Source: Helianthus annuus
Lineage: Eukaryota; Streptophyta; Magnoliopsida; Asterales; Asteraceae
NCBI RefSeq assembly: GCF_002127325.2
Contig: NC_035448.2
Location: forward strand, 5,203,220 to 5,267,219
Direction of reading: 5' to 3'
Length of the DNA: 64,000 bases
Part shown: in pieces, positions 1-13,379 of the stretch
Position numbering within the stretch: position 1 is the stretch's first letter
How the letters are laid out: each line of letters opens with the position of its first letter
Translations under genes and position numbers: made by a program
The notes under the pieces: model-generated
Told to the model about the DNA's origin: nothing
Database searches by the model: none
What the model saw: only the letters and a program-made list of their open reading frames with translations

Positions 1-2504
1 CATTTATTAAAATTGCAAAGTTTCATACATTGTCATAAAAGGAAATAACAAACATTAAACATAGTTTATTTCAAAAGTGGGTTTCTAGGCCATCCTATTC
101 ATTTCTTCAAATCTTGACTTCCTCATCCTGCAGTATGCATTTAAAATAAAGTCAACAAAACATGTTGGCGAGTATACAAGTTTGAATATAGTATAATATG
201 TTTGAAATAGTTTAACATGCTCAAATCCACGTGACTACATGATTTCATATTAACAGTTATACTCGTAACGATGAAATCTATGTGTTCAAACCAAAGTTTA
301 ACGCAATTAACATAGCCTAACCCTAGAAGGGTGGTAACATGAGTAACATAGAATAAACCTAACAATACCCATAATATTATGGGAGGGGCGTTACAACCTA
401 CAGCGCTGCCATTGTTAGGGGAGGCTTGCAAAGTTAATGAACACACAGTCATAAATGTTTAACAGTAGCATAACGTGATTAACATGAGTCAAATAGATTC
501 ACATGAAATGTGGATTGAGGGTGCAAAAATGTTTAACATAGTGTGTTTGATATAGAAATGCATACAGCACCCAAAATGTGATAAAATAGAAAATGGGTCA
601 TGTATACTCACCTTAGAGTGCGTTGCGTTTCTTGGTAAAGAGAGGAGTTTAATCCAAGAGATTTGCAAGAGATTTACCCTATTTGATTGGGAATTCGTTA
701 ATTTGGTAAAAAGAATAAATGTAATAAAGGAATTTAGTGGAAATTGATAATAAAATGCTTAATAAGTAATTCATGTTATTTTGCTATTAATTATCAAATC
801 TTATTTTATGGTTTATTGGATTTATATAGGATATCCTAAATACTGATTTTACACAAAATGGTAATTCTGATTTAAAAGTAATATATATTCTGATTTATAG
901 TTATAATAATAATAATAATAATAACACTAAATATAATAATAATAATAACAACTCTGATTAATAAGTTAATAAAGTTAATAATTCTTATAATAAAATTCTA
1001 ATTTAAAAGTTAATAAAGTTAAAAATTCCTATTTAGAAATAGTAATAATTCTAATTAATAGGTTAATAAAATTAAAAGTTCTGATTAATTTATAAATAAT
1101 GAATCTGATTATTATAAATATAAATACAGGATTTTATTTAATACTGATTAATTTCTGAGTTTGATTAAATAATACTTGAATTCTATTTGATATAACAATT
1201 AGATTTATAAAATAAATACTGAATTTTATTTGAATAATATATATCCTGAATTTTTATAAATAATAGCTGATACTAATTATAATAAGATAACATTATATAT
1301 ATGTATAAAAGATTAATAATATTAACAGTAGTATTAATATTAATTATAATAATAATAAGTTTCATAACAGTTCATCGCAGAAAGAAAGAAAGGAAAGAAG
1401 GAACAAAGGTCGGAGAAACGATTTACCGGACGAGGTCGTCTTCTCCGGCGAGATTTCCGGCGAGAGTCTTCTTCTCCGGCGAACTGTTTACTTGATTCCG
1501 GCGAGTGGCTCCGACGACGTTCCACCTTCTCCGGCGGCGTGACCCGAGTTCAACCAAAAGTTAGTGTTTTGAAACGGTTGCGGTGGTGTCGAGATGGTCA
1601 CGGTGAGTGGTGAGTGTGCGGTTTCGGTAGCCGAGGGTGAAGGAATGAAGCATGAAGCTTAGTCGGGTTTATAAAGGAGGTGTCGGGCGTCGGTTAGGAC
1701 CTTGGAAGGTCACAAGATTCCGGTAAACAAGTCAAAAGTCGAAGAAGAAGATGAACAGTTGGCGGTTAAATTTGAATTCAGCATTTAATTTCATGTTAAA
1801 TATAATACGGTTCCAAGTTATGCCGGATGTGGCATGCCCGGCCGAGTGGTTGTGTTGTTGCTTGTGAAGGTCAAGGTCACGAGTTCGATCCCGGTTCCAC
1901 GCGGTTCAAACCCCCCTTTTTTTATTAACTGATGATCTGACTAACTGGGTTAGTCACTAACTGAGTTTTCTAACTCAGTTAGTGCTGCCCTTTGATAAAC
2001 TTAACCTGGTTAGCTGATTTAACCAGGATTTAGCTAACCAGGTTAGTTTAACTAACCAAAATACTTAAAAATCATAAAAAAAAATCAGTTTTAAATATTT
2101 ATTTATTTAATTTTAATTATTAATTTACTTATTTAAAATATTAATAAAATAATTTCAAAATTATTTTAACCCAAATTTAGATATTTTTACCGAATTAACG
2201 TATAAATTCCCGATTTTTGTACGGTTTAGGGTAATCTCTTGGCAATGATGAATTTGAGAGCTGAGATTAAGATGTATTTTCACTGTTTTTACGTGTTTAA
2301 CATAGTTTAACATGTTATCAATTGTTTTGACAATACATAGCACTCAAACACAAATATGAATAAAATAATGCACTTTCATTATGATTTCAAGTCTCGAGTA
2401 TAATTTGGGAATAAAACCAAATACCACAAAGGTACAACTTACAAAAATAGAAAGTACAAGTAGACTTGCCAATAATGGAAAGATCGAAAATACGAGGTGT
2501 CACA
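1..2504 (-). repeat. Gypsy-type LTR, minus strand, cut by window start
   Basis: Read on the minus strand, this stretch starts at 2504 with TGTGACACCTCG, a typical 5' end of long gypsy LTRs. A TATA-like TTTATAAACCC lies near 1668, followed by a leader with repeated CGCCGGAGAAG-like motifs (1430-1530). I found no credible coding frame. The 840-1340 part is AT-rich with AATAAT runs, and 1940-2060 carries repeated AACCAGGTTAG-type motifs. The other LTR end and any internal region lie outside the window. The LTR assignment is an inference from the terminus and promoter layout. Confidence 0.5.
1834..1904 (+). other. tRNA-like Pol III A/B-box segment
   Basis: GGCCGAGTGGTT (A-box-like, about 1840-1851) is followed about 27 bases later by GGTCACGAGTTCGATCCC (B-box-like, about 1874-1891), and a T-run comes soon after. 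No complete cloverleaf can be drawn, so this is a tRNA relic or SINE head rather than a tRNA gene. It runs opposite to the LTR that contains it. Confidence 0.3.
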
Positions 2505-2781
2505 ATCTCAAAACACCTATTTCTGCAAAAAATTCATTACTTAACTCCCATGTTTAATATATATAAGCATAAGTTGTCGAGTGAGAAGACCGATCTTAAT
2601 AGTAGTTTACTTGAATAACAATTACTGATCAATACAAGCTTATACCATGTCTATCATCATACCAAAGTTGTAATTACATATCTTGAACACCATTAAGTAG
2701 TTTTTGACATGATAGCATTCAAAAGGAAATACAAAGCTAGTACTCTAAACCAGATAGAAGACTACAAATCCTTACAAATTG

Positions 2782-2943
2782 CAGGGCGGAACCAGAGGGG
2801 GGTCAAGAGGGCCAGCTGACCCTCCGATCACCAGAATTCATTGAATGTTTATATCAGAGTGTTAAAGAAACAAACATAAAATGGACCCCTAATTTTTAAC
2901 ATGTAAAGAAAATAAGCTTATGATGACCCCCCGACTGTCACTG
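2782..2943. mobile_element. hAT-type MITE, copy 1
   Basis: It begins CAGGGCGGAACCAGAGG and ends just before CTGACAAA (2944-2951). The left target copy has drifted to CTTACAAA (2771-2778). It is the same insertion as 14,207-14,375, carried along by the duplication. Confidence 0.6.
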
Positions 2944-2989
2944 CTGACAAAGTTAAAGAAGAACACACATAGTAAATTCATGTCTCCCC

Positions 2990-3858
2990 TTAAGATCCAG
3001 GAATTTCGGGGAGCTGATGAAACACTCGAGCGCATACATACGCTGAGCAAAAAGCTTGTAACGTCGTCAAGAACAACATAAACAAAGCAGCCAACAACGT
3101 TAAAAGCTGCCAAGATGCAAACACATATGTCCTCAAATACTTGGATGATTTCACTCTCCATGTTTCACCATACATCTTATTCACATCTGCAACCACTTTA
3201 TCCATCTTCGGCACTTTCGTCAACTTCACAGATTTACTTATCCCATTCCACAAGTCTGCAACCTCTTTATCACTCTTCAAATGGTTCAAAACTATCCCTC
3301 TTTCCCGCAAATACTTTGCGTCCTCTTCTGTGTCGATTATCCCATTCATTAACTCAGTGTAACGAGCCATGACTAATGGTCCCGCTGCAACGCATGCTTC
3401 GTACGCCACCAGGTTTCTCAAATATACCTCTGTGTTCACATCCAGTTCCACCACTGGGAGGTACAATGTAAATGTTTTGACATCAAAACTAATGTCGGAT
3501 ATTCCACCATTAACCGCTGAGAAAAGGATTCCGGCTTTAGCCATTTTAGTAACCGACGGGATCGTTATCTCTTCTATTTTTGGTGTTTTCGACTCACCAC
3601 TTTCGTCGTTTGATTTCTCTTGTCCTTCTTCACCGCGAAAATTTTTGAACATTTGTTTGATGGGTTCTTTCAAGAGCTTTAGTATTGGAAGGCTGGATAT
3701 GATCCTCCAGGGAAGTTTGGTTACCAAAATGACTGGTCTCCCGAAAATAATTCTCTTGGAAATTCTTATCATACCAACGTTTGATTTGGAGAGGATTTTC
3801 CATATGTAATTTGTGAACCGTCGAAGATCACTAGGTTTTGCAAAAGACTCCTCTCGAT
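2990..3858 (-). pseudogene. DUF247 gene D1, truncated 3' exon
   Basis: This is the C-terminal half of a DUF247 protein (about 290 residues), nearly identical to the last exon of D3. It keeps the family blocks IPSVTKMAKAG, YLRNLVAYEACVA, MNGIIDTEEDAKYL and the hydrophobic tail LLTLLAALFMLFLTT. The exon is cut near 3855, upstream of EESFAKPS: the sequence beyond is unrelated and the N-terminal half is absent. A base change also turns the GAA codon after G-S into TAA, removing the last four residues relative to D3. An ATG exists in the foreign flank (3874), but a product would lack the conserved N-terminal core. I call it a pseudogene. Confidence 0.85.
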
Positions 3859-6800
3859 AAAAACATAAACTCAACTAAAACAAGTATTTATAAAAAAACA
3901 AGTATTTATAAAAAAAACACTCATATATCAATCACAATAAAAACAAACACCTCACTAAATCTTCCAAACGACCAATTCTCCAAAAATGAAGAACTACGAT
4001 CAAGTCCTAAATCTAGCACATGAGAAAATCTGAGTAAGAATATGAAAACCTTCTTTAATCCTAACGGAAAAACGTGAACTCACACAATTGAACACTAGGA
4101 AATCACAAGATTCTATAATACCATTAGTAAAGCATCAGAAAAGTATATGATAATAAACCAAGTGTTACAAAACTGTATACAGTTCCGAACAATGTCTGAA
4201 TAAACTTGAATCACATGATTCAAGACCACAACAAGTCAAACGACTTTTAAGAAATCAGAACCAAGTCTGAAACTTTGAATCACACGATTCAAAAACAAAT
4301 CTGATGAACATTAGAATTACACACTTCTATATCAGATAAAAATACAGCAAAAAACTCATGGTTAGATAGAAACAAAGTTTTTTTTTTCAACTATAAAAAA
4401 ACATCTTACCAACCAGAGAGGCTGTAACACATATTCAAGAACAATCTTGACAATACAACTGGTTAGAAACACGCGAACCACATAGTTCAACAAACCAGAC
4501 AACAAGAGGCAATATGACATACGGACAACGTGCAAAAGACACTTTGATAGTCCAAGACAAAATCGAATCACATGATCTAAGACAAGAATTTAAGAAGAAT
4601 AATAAAATTCAAGATTGTTACTACTAGCAACTAGGATCAAGAACACAGTTCAAGACACATAGAAAATAGCAAAAAAATTGAACTAATGATACATAGACCA
4701 CATAACCAGCCTCACAAACTATACATATCACGTTGAACAGAACTCAATCCTCTCGAACAAACACTGATTATTACTACGATAATCAATCTTCTACCTAATG
4801 ATTACAACAGATTCTTAAAGAGTCAATAACCTAGGTTTAGAACAGTGAATACGCTCGAAAGAACAACAGACATGTCAAATTTCATGGATATTAACAGAGA
4901 ACAAACACAAAACTCAAAATACCTAAATTTTATTTGTTAAAATATAGCCATCAAAAAACATAAACCGAACACATATTTTTTCTCAAAACATGTTTTAAAT
5001 CAGTTTTCCAATTTATACAACACAACGTGAACAACCTTGTTTTAGAAAACCATCAATATTCATTGTATCATTTTTAAAGATTTCAGGTACAAAGTCAAAA
5101 ATCATTATTATCAACAACTGACTTAAAATTTATAGATCTTTACAAGTAAATACAAAAAATAACATGAACTTCTTTTATTAATTCAGAATACAAATAACCC
5201 CTAATGAACTTACAAAGATGATAAGTTCAAGATCAATCACAAACAACACATGAAAACAAAAGCGACAAACTCTACAATGAGTGACAAGTGATATGAATCA
5301 ATTCCTCAATAATCACAAAGAGTTACAACCAAGATCTTCAAACAATCAACTCGTAGATGAACAAGATAACTCTCAAAATACACACTAGGTCATTAAACAA
5401 ACCATGAACATGATAATTGGTATCAAAAACTACACTAGATCTAACGGATTTAACACTTACAGAAAACCTAAATCTATTTGTGTACCAGTGAAGCTAATGA
5501 TACGAACCCTAGAGAGACATGTATTGAATACGATTGAAAACAACAAGACCATATACTAACCACATAGACAAATACTTGCCAAACAAACACAAGAAATTCA
5601 AAATACAAACAATCATAACAAAAGAACAAAGACAACCATTAAGATTAACACAACACAATCATAGAATAGCCCAGACAAATATATAAGACTATTAGAAAAC
5701 TGCTGGACAAACTGAAAAAAAAAACGCATAAATCCTCTAGGTTAACATCACAATAAATGCAACCTAAACATCATATCTAAGGTACACTTTAGATATGAAC
5801 CTTAAAAAACTTAATCTAAGATAATTGAATTAAAAACAACTAAGCAGAAGCAAATCATGTCCATAACTAGAGCACTACACCCGACAAATCATGGCAATAA
5901 CAAATAAACTTGCAAACCAAATACAAACCAAATAAAGCTTGTATAGTTTAATCAATAATATCAGACAAGCACACTGGATAGTGAATCATAACAAGATGCA
6001 ACACATAAAATGCAATAGATAATTACACAATGATTCTCCTTGTTATCAATACCGGTTCCCCTAACCCGGTCAAAAAATGCCTAAGACAGTTATAATCGTG
6101 GATATAAGAAACATGTATAAATGAAACACCTCACCTTGGGGAGCACCCTAATTAGGGTATCTTCTTAATACATCAAGAACCAAACCCAACAGATCTCAAA
6201 TGAACAGATGTTGAACGATATGTTGTTTACCAAGTCAATGAGTCTTCCATATGCGCCAAACACTTCAGCCAACATTCATCTTGGTCACCAATTTTCTAAT
6301 AAAAAACTGTTACAAAAGTGTCTCCTGGATACTATCTTTGATTTGAAACTCCCTTTAGGAGCCTCAAAAACAAATCTTCTATATTTGTGGGTGTCCGCTG
6401 TAACAAATACTTGGCACCAGAAATCCCCAGATCTGAAACCCTGACAAATTCTGCACCAAATCAACCTCAAGAGCCAAGATATCACAACCAATCTTGAGTA
6501 AACAGAACTCGAACTAAGGCTGTAGATCTTGAAAGAACAACAACTTGCCTTCAGCGGACCACAACAAATCTTTAAAAAATCCCAATCACTTTGTTGAACA
6601 TCAGGAGATTCAATAGCGGTTGCGTCTTCAAGATTACTAGTTGACACCCAAACAATGACCAAGTTCTTTTTTCGTAGCAGATCTAGGTTTGGAGTAAAAC
6701 AACATTGATAATAACCAAAGTAAACAAGATGAACACGCCATAGAATCCCCAAATTTTCCAAAACCCTAATTGTCGATTTGCTTTATGGCTAGTTTTCCTT

Positions 6801-7381
6801 GAGAAACCCTAGGCACCTTCAAAAACAACGGAAGAACAATGGTATCTTTACAAGCTCAAAACAAATATGAACAATTTACAAGAAGTAATCTAATAAAAAC
6901 AAAGAAAAAATCTAGACAAATTCACAGCTCTGTTATTGTCACACACAAATCTTGATCTAACGGACTACTGAAAACAATATATGCTCAATCCTCGAAATAA
7001 ACTGAGATTGCTGAATAATTAAACAAAGAAGATATCGAAAACATGCTATACTCTCTACCAAAACAGATGACAATCTAAACTCACAACTCGAACTCTCAAG
7101 ATCTACAGATCACACCATAAACCCTAGATCTACCAGAACTTTGGAGAGTCTAGAGAGAGAAACGTGATAAAATCTCTTCAATAATGCGACTCTCTCTAAT
7201 AACTTGAATAAAGGAAGTTCATTACATAGAAAACCCGAAGAAGGAAACTTGACCCGACCTGTCCGCAACTCATTCCTGCGGCAGCATACTTCAAGCTCAT
7301 CAGGCCCACTTACTCAACAAGTCCTTATACTCATTAGACCTGTAAGCCCACAAACTCAGCACCAGGTCCATTAGCTCCTAA
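3859..7381. other. Gene-free insertion that broke D1
   Basis: About 3.5 kb separates the broken D1 exon from a solo LTR. There is no coding frame beyond chance. The minus strand resembles a long LTR or retroelement leader: a pyrimidine-rich tract with CTCTCTAGACTCTCC near 7140-7190 and many TTGTTTT and GTTGTT tracts. No paired terminal repeat was found, so the element type is unassigned. Tandem-unit homology returns only near 9190, so the whole disruption spans roughly 3859-9190. Confidence 0.35.
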
Positions 7382-7386
7382 CTTAT

Positions 7387-9041
7387 TGATGTGAGTGTAG
7401 TGTAATATATTTTTGGTATATATTTTAAGCCCTTTTTACACTTTTTAGCCAAGTTTTAAATTTATAAAACACGATATTTACTAACACTAAACACACATGT
7501 GGGCAAGTGCACCCATCGTGGACGTAGTATAGTGTTGGTAAGATACCGAGGTCGTCCAAGGACACAAGAGCTTTTAGTACCGGTTTATCCTCAACGTCTA
7601 CTCAAATCAAAATGTTAGAAAAAGATTTTTAAACTAAGAAAATAAAACTAATTAAATGCTGAAAAATAAAATAAAAATAAAAAAAACAGATAGACAAGAT
7701 GAATCACTTGGATCCGACTCGTGTATTAGTATAACCTTTGATTATTTTCGCACTTTTGCACTTGTTTAAGAGATTATCTTAGTTATTGTAGTAGGCCCCT
7801 CTTTTGAAGGCGACGTTACCCTCAACCCAGTAGTTTGAGTCAGCAAGGATACAATCCTAAAGGGTCGGATTATTGAAAGATAATGAATTAAGTTATTAAT
7901 GCAAATTATGGTAGGCCCCTCTTTTGGAGGTGACGTTACCCTCGACTAAGTAGTCTGAGTCAGCAGGGATACAGTCCTAAATAGCCGGGTTATAGTATTA
8001 ATAGTAGTTAACTTATGAGGGGGTCAAAGAGTTTGGATCCCCGCCATCCAATACCTTTGGGTATTGAAGGAGATCCTACTAAATTTGACCCAGGTCCCTT
8101 GCAGGACCTCTAAACGCTGAACAAGGGCAAGACCCTTACCAAACCGTTCCCTTAACCCCCGACCAGGTAGCCAACATACCTCCATATAGACCATGGAGAT
8201 ATGAATGGTGAAAATCTTTTATTTTATATAGACAGTAAATAATGCCAAGACACCACGGATAAACGATAAGGAAAAGTCACCTTCAACATAAGCAATTAGT
8301 TATTAAAGTCATTAATACAAAATCAAATAAAAAGTGCAAAAGATTAAAAATAAAAAGTATTATACTAAACACTTGTCTTCACCAAGTGATGTAAGAGACT
8401 TAGGCAAACATGGCCTTGATTGTCAAGAACTCTTACGATCAATCTTGGATACCGAGACGACTCACACACTCTATGATGGACAATGGATGATGGTGGTGGA
8501 TGATGGTGTTGTGATGGAGGTGGGTGGTGGATGAAGTGTGAGAGAGGTGGTGTGCCAAGGGATGAGTTGCAATGAAGCCAAGCACTCCTATTTATAGGCT
8601 GAACAGAGGCCTGGGCACGGCCCCGTGCCTGTCTGACACTATCTCTCCTCATTAATTGTAATTCGCAATTACAATTAATGCGTCTGCAGTACTTTGGGCA
8701 CGCCCCCGTGTTCACTGGGCACACCCCCGTGGTGAGCAATAGAAGCTTCTACAGGTTTGTCTTTTCTGCTCATTCTTGGGCACGGGGCGTGTTCAGTCTT
8801 CTGCCTTCTCTGTTTTGCTTAGGAGGATGCTGTCGAGGGGTCGAGCAATACACTTTTGTTCCTTTTCTTGTATTTATGTTAGATTTAGCTGCCTTTTTGC
8901 TTCTTTTATTAATTTGAGTTCATTTAATCCTGAAAATACAAAAGAAAGACAAAAACACACTTTTTCCAACATTAGTACTTTAAAAGGGTTAGTTTTATGT
9001 CTTATTTGATGTAATTTATATGTTGCATTTTACACACATCA
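7387..9041. mobile_element. Solo LTR, 1,655 bp, with 5-bp target duplication
   Basis: It starts TGATGTGAGTG and ends TACACACATCA, and is flanked on both sides by CTTAT (7382-7386 and 9042-9046). There is no internal region and no second LTR, so it is a solo LTR left by LTR-LTR recombination. It contains repeated GGGCACGCCCCCGTG-like motifs (8600-8800) and an imperfect tandem repeat around GTAGGCCCCTCTTTTG (7791 and 7911). It is nested in the insertion that broke D1. Confidence 0.85.
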
Positions 9042-9189
9042 CTTATCTCCCAACCCATTAGTCATACATACATATACACCAAATTAAATATTCATCTCAA
9101 AATCAAAGAGAAACCACTAGAAATTATTAATATGATTCATATGTTTACATTAAATTGAAGATAGAGATAGACATTTCAACAAATCTAAA

Positions 9190-9620
9190 GCAAGATTTTA
9201 CTGTATTAGGTCGAACAAGAATTCCAATCCAGGCTAGAGGGAACCATTAAAATACAAGAGAAGAAAATAATAGAATTCTATTTCAGTATATCAAGTTCCT
9301 CTTTACTGAAAATATCATGAAAGATTTTTTATATTTGAAATTGGATGAATGTATAACAAAGACAAAACAACAACCAACAATAGAAAAACAAAGCAATCTT
9401 TTGTGAAATATGTTTAGATTTCGACGTTGATACGCGGGCGGATGTTTTATAACATCCATCGAAGAAAAACAATAAATTTTGTTAAAATAGGACATATAAA
9501 AAGAAACACCGTTTGTGATCTTTTCTACAAGAGCATAAACAACGGTCCGGTTGGAGGTGTTTGACTCATGTGGTCCGGTTTGCTTGAGCAGACTAGGTTG
9601 ATTCGAAATGGTAGGGACCA
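9190..9620 (-). other. Decayed tandem-unit spacer, copy a
   Basis: This is alignable by eye to 13,380-13,920: shared GGCTAGAGGGAA-like, ATTTCA.TATAT.TCAA and AAATAGGACATA.AAAAGAAAC stretches. It lies downstream of D2 just as the other copy lies downstream of D3, so it belongs to the ancestral tandem unit. A 112-codon minus-strand frame (9283-9621) matches no family I know. Confidence 0.45.
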
Positions 9621-10211
9621 CCCACTCACAAACTTATTCTATTTTTTTTTTTTTTGTTTTTTAGTGTAAAAAGTGAGGTTTGATGTGGAGGTTTGGAATT
9701 GTTTATTGTTGGAGGAAAAGTGAGGGTGTGGAGTGGTGATGGTTTAGAATGATGTGACATGCTAACTACGCAGTCCGTTGGATAGACTTTGACCATCGTT
9801 AGAGATGCTCTAAGCAAGTTAAAATCTAACGTGGCGAGTTACCGTCACAAACGTTTTTTTGTTTTATTTTATGTTTTCTCACACAATTTTTACGTAATTA
9901 GATCTCAAATACTTTTTGTTCGTTAACATAGATATTTTTCTCGCCACAACGTGCGTGGAAATTCCACTGGTTATAAACATAGCCAAAGTTAGTCGTTTTC
10001 TTAATAGCACAATGATAAACATAGACAAAGTTAGTCGTTTTCTTGATAGCACAATGATATTATATTATTTGTATCTTACAAAAGTTGTCATTACATATCT
10101 TGACTTATTTTAAGTAGTTATTTTAAAGAAATGCACACAGATATACTTAAGTCAAAGTCTTACAAGTTACTAATTTTTTAAAGAAAAACACACACATAGT
10201 ACATAGTATAC
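9621..10211. other. D2 3' flank, no gene
   Basis: It holds a T-run (about 9641-9655), a possible MITE end TTAGAGCATCTCTA (minus strand, near 9800) and a 42-bp tandem duplication at 9973-10,056. No supported coding region. Confidence 0.5.
9973..10056. repeat. 42-bp tandem duplication
   Basis: Copies at 9973-10,014 and 10,015-10,056 differ at two positions. The unit contains AAAGTTAGTCGTTTTCTT and GATAGCACAATG. Confidence 0.9.
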
Positions 10212-12544
10212 TCACTCGACCCCTTGAGCAGCAGGAATCTCTGGGAGCTGATGGAACACTCGAATACAACTATACACCGAGCAAAAAGCTTGTACAGTAG
10301 TCAAGAACAACATAAGCAAAGCAGCCAACAAAGTTAAAATCTTCCAAGATGCAAACACATATTTCTTCAATAACTTGGACAATTTCACCCTCCATGTTTG
10401 GTCATACATCTTATTCACATTTGCAACCACTGTATCCATGTAATCCACCTTTGTCAACTTCACAGATTTACTCATTCCGTTCCATAAATCAGCAACCTCT
10501 TTATCACTCTTCAAATAGTTGAACACTATATCTCTTTTACTCAAATACTTTGCGTCTTGTTCTGTGTCGATTATCCCATTCATTAACTCGGTGTAACGAG
10601 CCATCACCAATGGTCCCGTTGCAACACAAGCTTCGTGTGCTACCAGGTTTCTTAAATAAACCTTGGTGTTCCCATCCAGTTCCACCTTCGGGAGGTACAA
10701 CGTACATGTTTTGACATCAAAACTAATGTTGGATATTCCACCTTCAACCGGTTTGAAACGGATTCCTGCTTTGGCCATATCTGTAACCGACGGGATCTTG
10801 ATCTCTTCTATCTTTGGGGCTTTTGGCTCATCACTTTCATCCTTCGGTTTCTCCTGTCCTCTACCAAAAATGCTTTCCCATATTGGTTTCAGTAGAGAAA
10901 CTAACGGTAATTTATTACACACAGCCATTGGCTTCCCCAACTTGAATTTCTTGATAACACCTACTTTCTTGATTACTTGCAATATGACATTCCAAACCTT
11001 TGAAACATCAGGGTTTTTTGCTAAAGATTCTTCTTTTTCATCTTGAACTTGCAAGTCGCTGGTTGGATCGTTCGGCATGTCGATCTCATGATAATTCTAT
11101 CAGAGAGAATATACTTAGTTATTGATGAACAATTTATGTTTATAAGATTAATATAGAGCCTAGTAATCCTATACCACCCCAAGCTCAAACGACCATTCGA
11201 CGAAAAATTCAAACGGCCGTTTAAAGATAGAGAGTTACGACGCAAACCCTAACCTTCATAAACGGCCGTTCGACGAATCATCAAACACCGTTTTAAAAGT
11301 TTTAAAAGAAGAGGGGTTTATCGTGCAAGCGCAGATCTTCAAATGACCGTTTGGTACTAACTCAAACATGTGTTTTAAAACGGTGTGAGATTAGATTGTT
11401 AGTGGTGTGTATAAAGAAACCCTAATCCAACATCCTTTTTTGTTATGGGGGACGGAGCACCATTGGGTTCCTTCTTGTGTCATAACACCGCCGCCACCCA
11501 TAAGGGTAAGCAAGGCGGGTATGTTTTGCCACAAAGACTACCCGTGAACATGGTGTGAATGTCGATGCACTTGTTTGACCATTAGGATTGGTGGTGAGCT
11601 TGGTTGAGGAGTTTGACATTGTTAAAATTTAAAAAAGAATAGTTTATGATAAGGGTAAGGCGTCGCCAGTATTTTGTGGCCTAAGCCCGGTAGTTTTTAA
11701 GATTTTTGACATACCCTGGGTGCCCTTCCCCCTGTAATAATAACATAGCAATAAAGCTTAGCTAATATAATCTCTCTCATACCGCGGTGCTAGGGTTTAT
11801 GTTGCTGTAGAATTCGGCTTCGGGCACAGTCATGTGGTAGAGAAAGTCGAGCAGGTGAACACACTTTTCGATCGGAACATGATCCCGCAACTCTTCTCCG
11901 ACAAACGGAGTAAGATCGCGATACAACTCTTTCAACATTGTCTTCAACATCTCATCAGCATCATCTGAGTTCTTTAGTTCACCAGTTTTTATATAGGCCA
12001 ACATCTTCCTGAGTAAAAACAACGGGATCTGATTCTCCACCTTCACCACATCTCGAAGAATCGCCATATGAGAAAGATCCTTCGTAACGTCCTTCTTATT
12101 CACACCTTCCTTTTTATCTAAATACACCTGAAGAAAATCAAGTAAATACGCGGTGTCAACAACCATCATCCACACTAGTGTGTCACCATACATACTCAGA
12201 AACGTATGGTAGCAAGCGCGGATCTCAGCCTCGTGATCTTCCTTCATTTTTTTCACAAAGTTTTCGAAGGTAACATTCATGTATTTTCGGGTTCTTCGGG
12301 CAGCAGCCTCCTTGTTCCTCTGCATGTTGTGGACGTCGGGCAGCAAATGGTGGAACGGGCCTAACGCGACTTGTTGTGGGATATAGCATTTGGGATCGGT
12401 GGCTTGAAGCACTTTAGGGACAGTGAAGATACAAACAATATTCTTTTTTTCTTCATCGTCTTGTTCGTCAACTGATTTACGAATGTCTTCGACCCATTTT
12501 GTTTCGTCGAAGTCGTACTTCACGAAGCTGGGTGAGGAATGCAT
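10212..12544 (-). CDS. DUF247 family protein D2, two exons
   Basis: Exon 1 is 12,544-11,783 (ATG to ...ACCGCG, donor GTATGA). Exon 2 is 11,096-10,212 (acceptor ...CTGATAG). The phase-0 join adds N-Y-H-E-I-D before an internal Met and gives about 548 residues, a normal DUF247 length. The N-terminal family signature is CIFTVPKVLQAT followed by YIPQQVALGPFHH (about residues 35-66). HMAILRDVVKVENQIPLFLL lies mid-protein, and the C-terminal half has IPSVTDMAKAG, YLRNLVAHEACVA and a hydrophobic segment LLAALLMLFLTTVQAF that is likely a membrane anchor. DUF247 biochemical function is unknown. D2 is the most diverged member of the array and has only the second of the two introns seen in D3 and D5. 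Exon boundaries are my prediction. Confidence 0.8.
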
Positions 12545-12780
12545 GGTAAATTGGCGATGGAATTGAATATATGCTTGTGATAAGGGTAGTGTATTGCACT
12601 AGCAACATATATACACACTAGCTAGCTAGTAAAGTGACTGATCGAGTGATATATTATTCTAAAGAACACAATGTGATATGTGTGTTGGAATCTGAATAAA
12701 TGAAAAAGAAGTTTTTAGGGTGTATATGTGTGTAGCCACCATGGACGGACCTATGGTGGGCTAAAGGGGCGGGCACACCC
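12545..12780 (-). promoter_or_regulatory. D2 5' flank with conserved block
   Basis: Upstream of the D2 ATG the sequence retains a weak match to the flanks of D3, D4 and the 26.4-kb fragment: ACACAATGTGATATGTG (12,666-12,682) and TATATGTGTG (12,723-12,732). Homology to promoters is inferred from conservation among paralogues. Confidence 0.4.
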
Positions 12781-13379
12781 CTTAAGAAAACGACAATAGT
12801 GTTATATGCGGATTTAAATCCGAATCGAACCCCATAAAATTTCGTGATCGCACCCCATGAACTTAAAGTGAAGAGAAGAAAAGGAAAGAAATCGTTCAAC
12901 AAACCTTTCCGGCCAACAGTCGTTGCTAGAGTTCATCTCTGTTTTCGTTGGAAGAGAAAGAGTGCGATTTTTTTTTCTTTGATAAAAATAAATGTTTATG
13001 AGGTGAGAGAAACGTGAAGCTTTTACACTCACACTTTTATATTGTGAGTAGGTAAGACTAAACGGTATGGGGACCGTCCCCACCCCGTCTAGCCCCGTCA
13101 CCACCTCACCGGTCCCCAACACTATTTCCACAGGGACGTCGTCGTTCTCTCCGTCTTCTCCCAGCCGTTCCAGCCGGGCCGCCACATCTATAAGTTTGTT
13201 ACCATTATCTCTAAAAATAGGTTTTGTTGTTTTTCTTTTGTAATGTTATGAAATGTCACAAGAATGAGATTCTCTAAGATTTTTTTTTTCTTTTATGAAA
13301 GGAATTCTCTTAAGATATTGAAACAAAATTCTATATGCGGATATAAAACTGCAACAAAATAATTTCACCAGTTATTAAA
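12781..13379. other. Spacer without recognised gene
   Basis: It includes a GC-rich patch (13,060-13,185, GGGGACCGTCCCC palindrome) and AT-rich sequence. A 123-codon minus-strand frame (12,814-13,185) shows no domain and low-complexity composition. I do not call it a gene. Confidence 0.4.

Larger units (their letters stand above)
2536..3858 (-). repeat. Segmental duplicate of 13,961-15,290
   Basis: From TTACTTAACTCCCATG onward, this block matches 13,961-15,290 almost base for base. It includes the 3' flank, a small hAT insertion and the DUF247 3' exon. The match stops near 3855, where the exon is broken. The copies are clearly recent. Confidence 0.85.

Noticed and set aside
8365..8739. 124-residue proline-rich frame
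   Set aside because: Lies in the solo LTR and reflects its CACCAC and GGGCACG repeats.
12814..13185. 123-residue minus frame as a gene
   Set aside because: No domain, no conserved partner, not present in the other tandem units.
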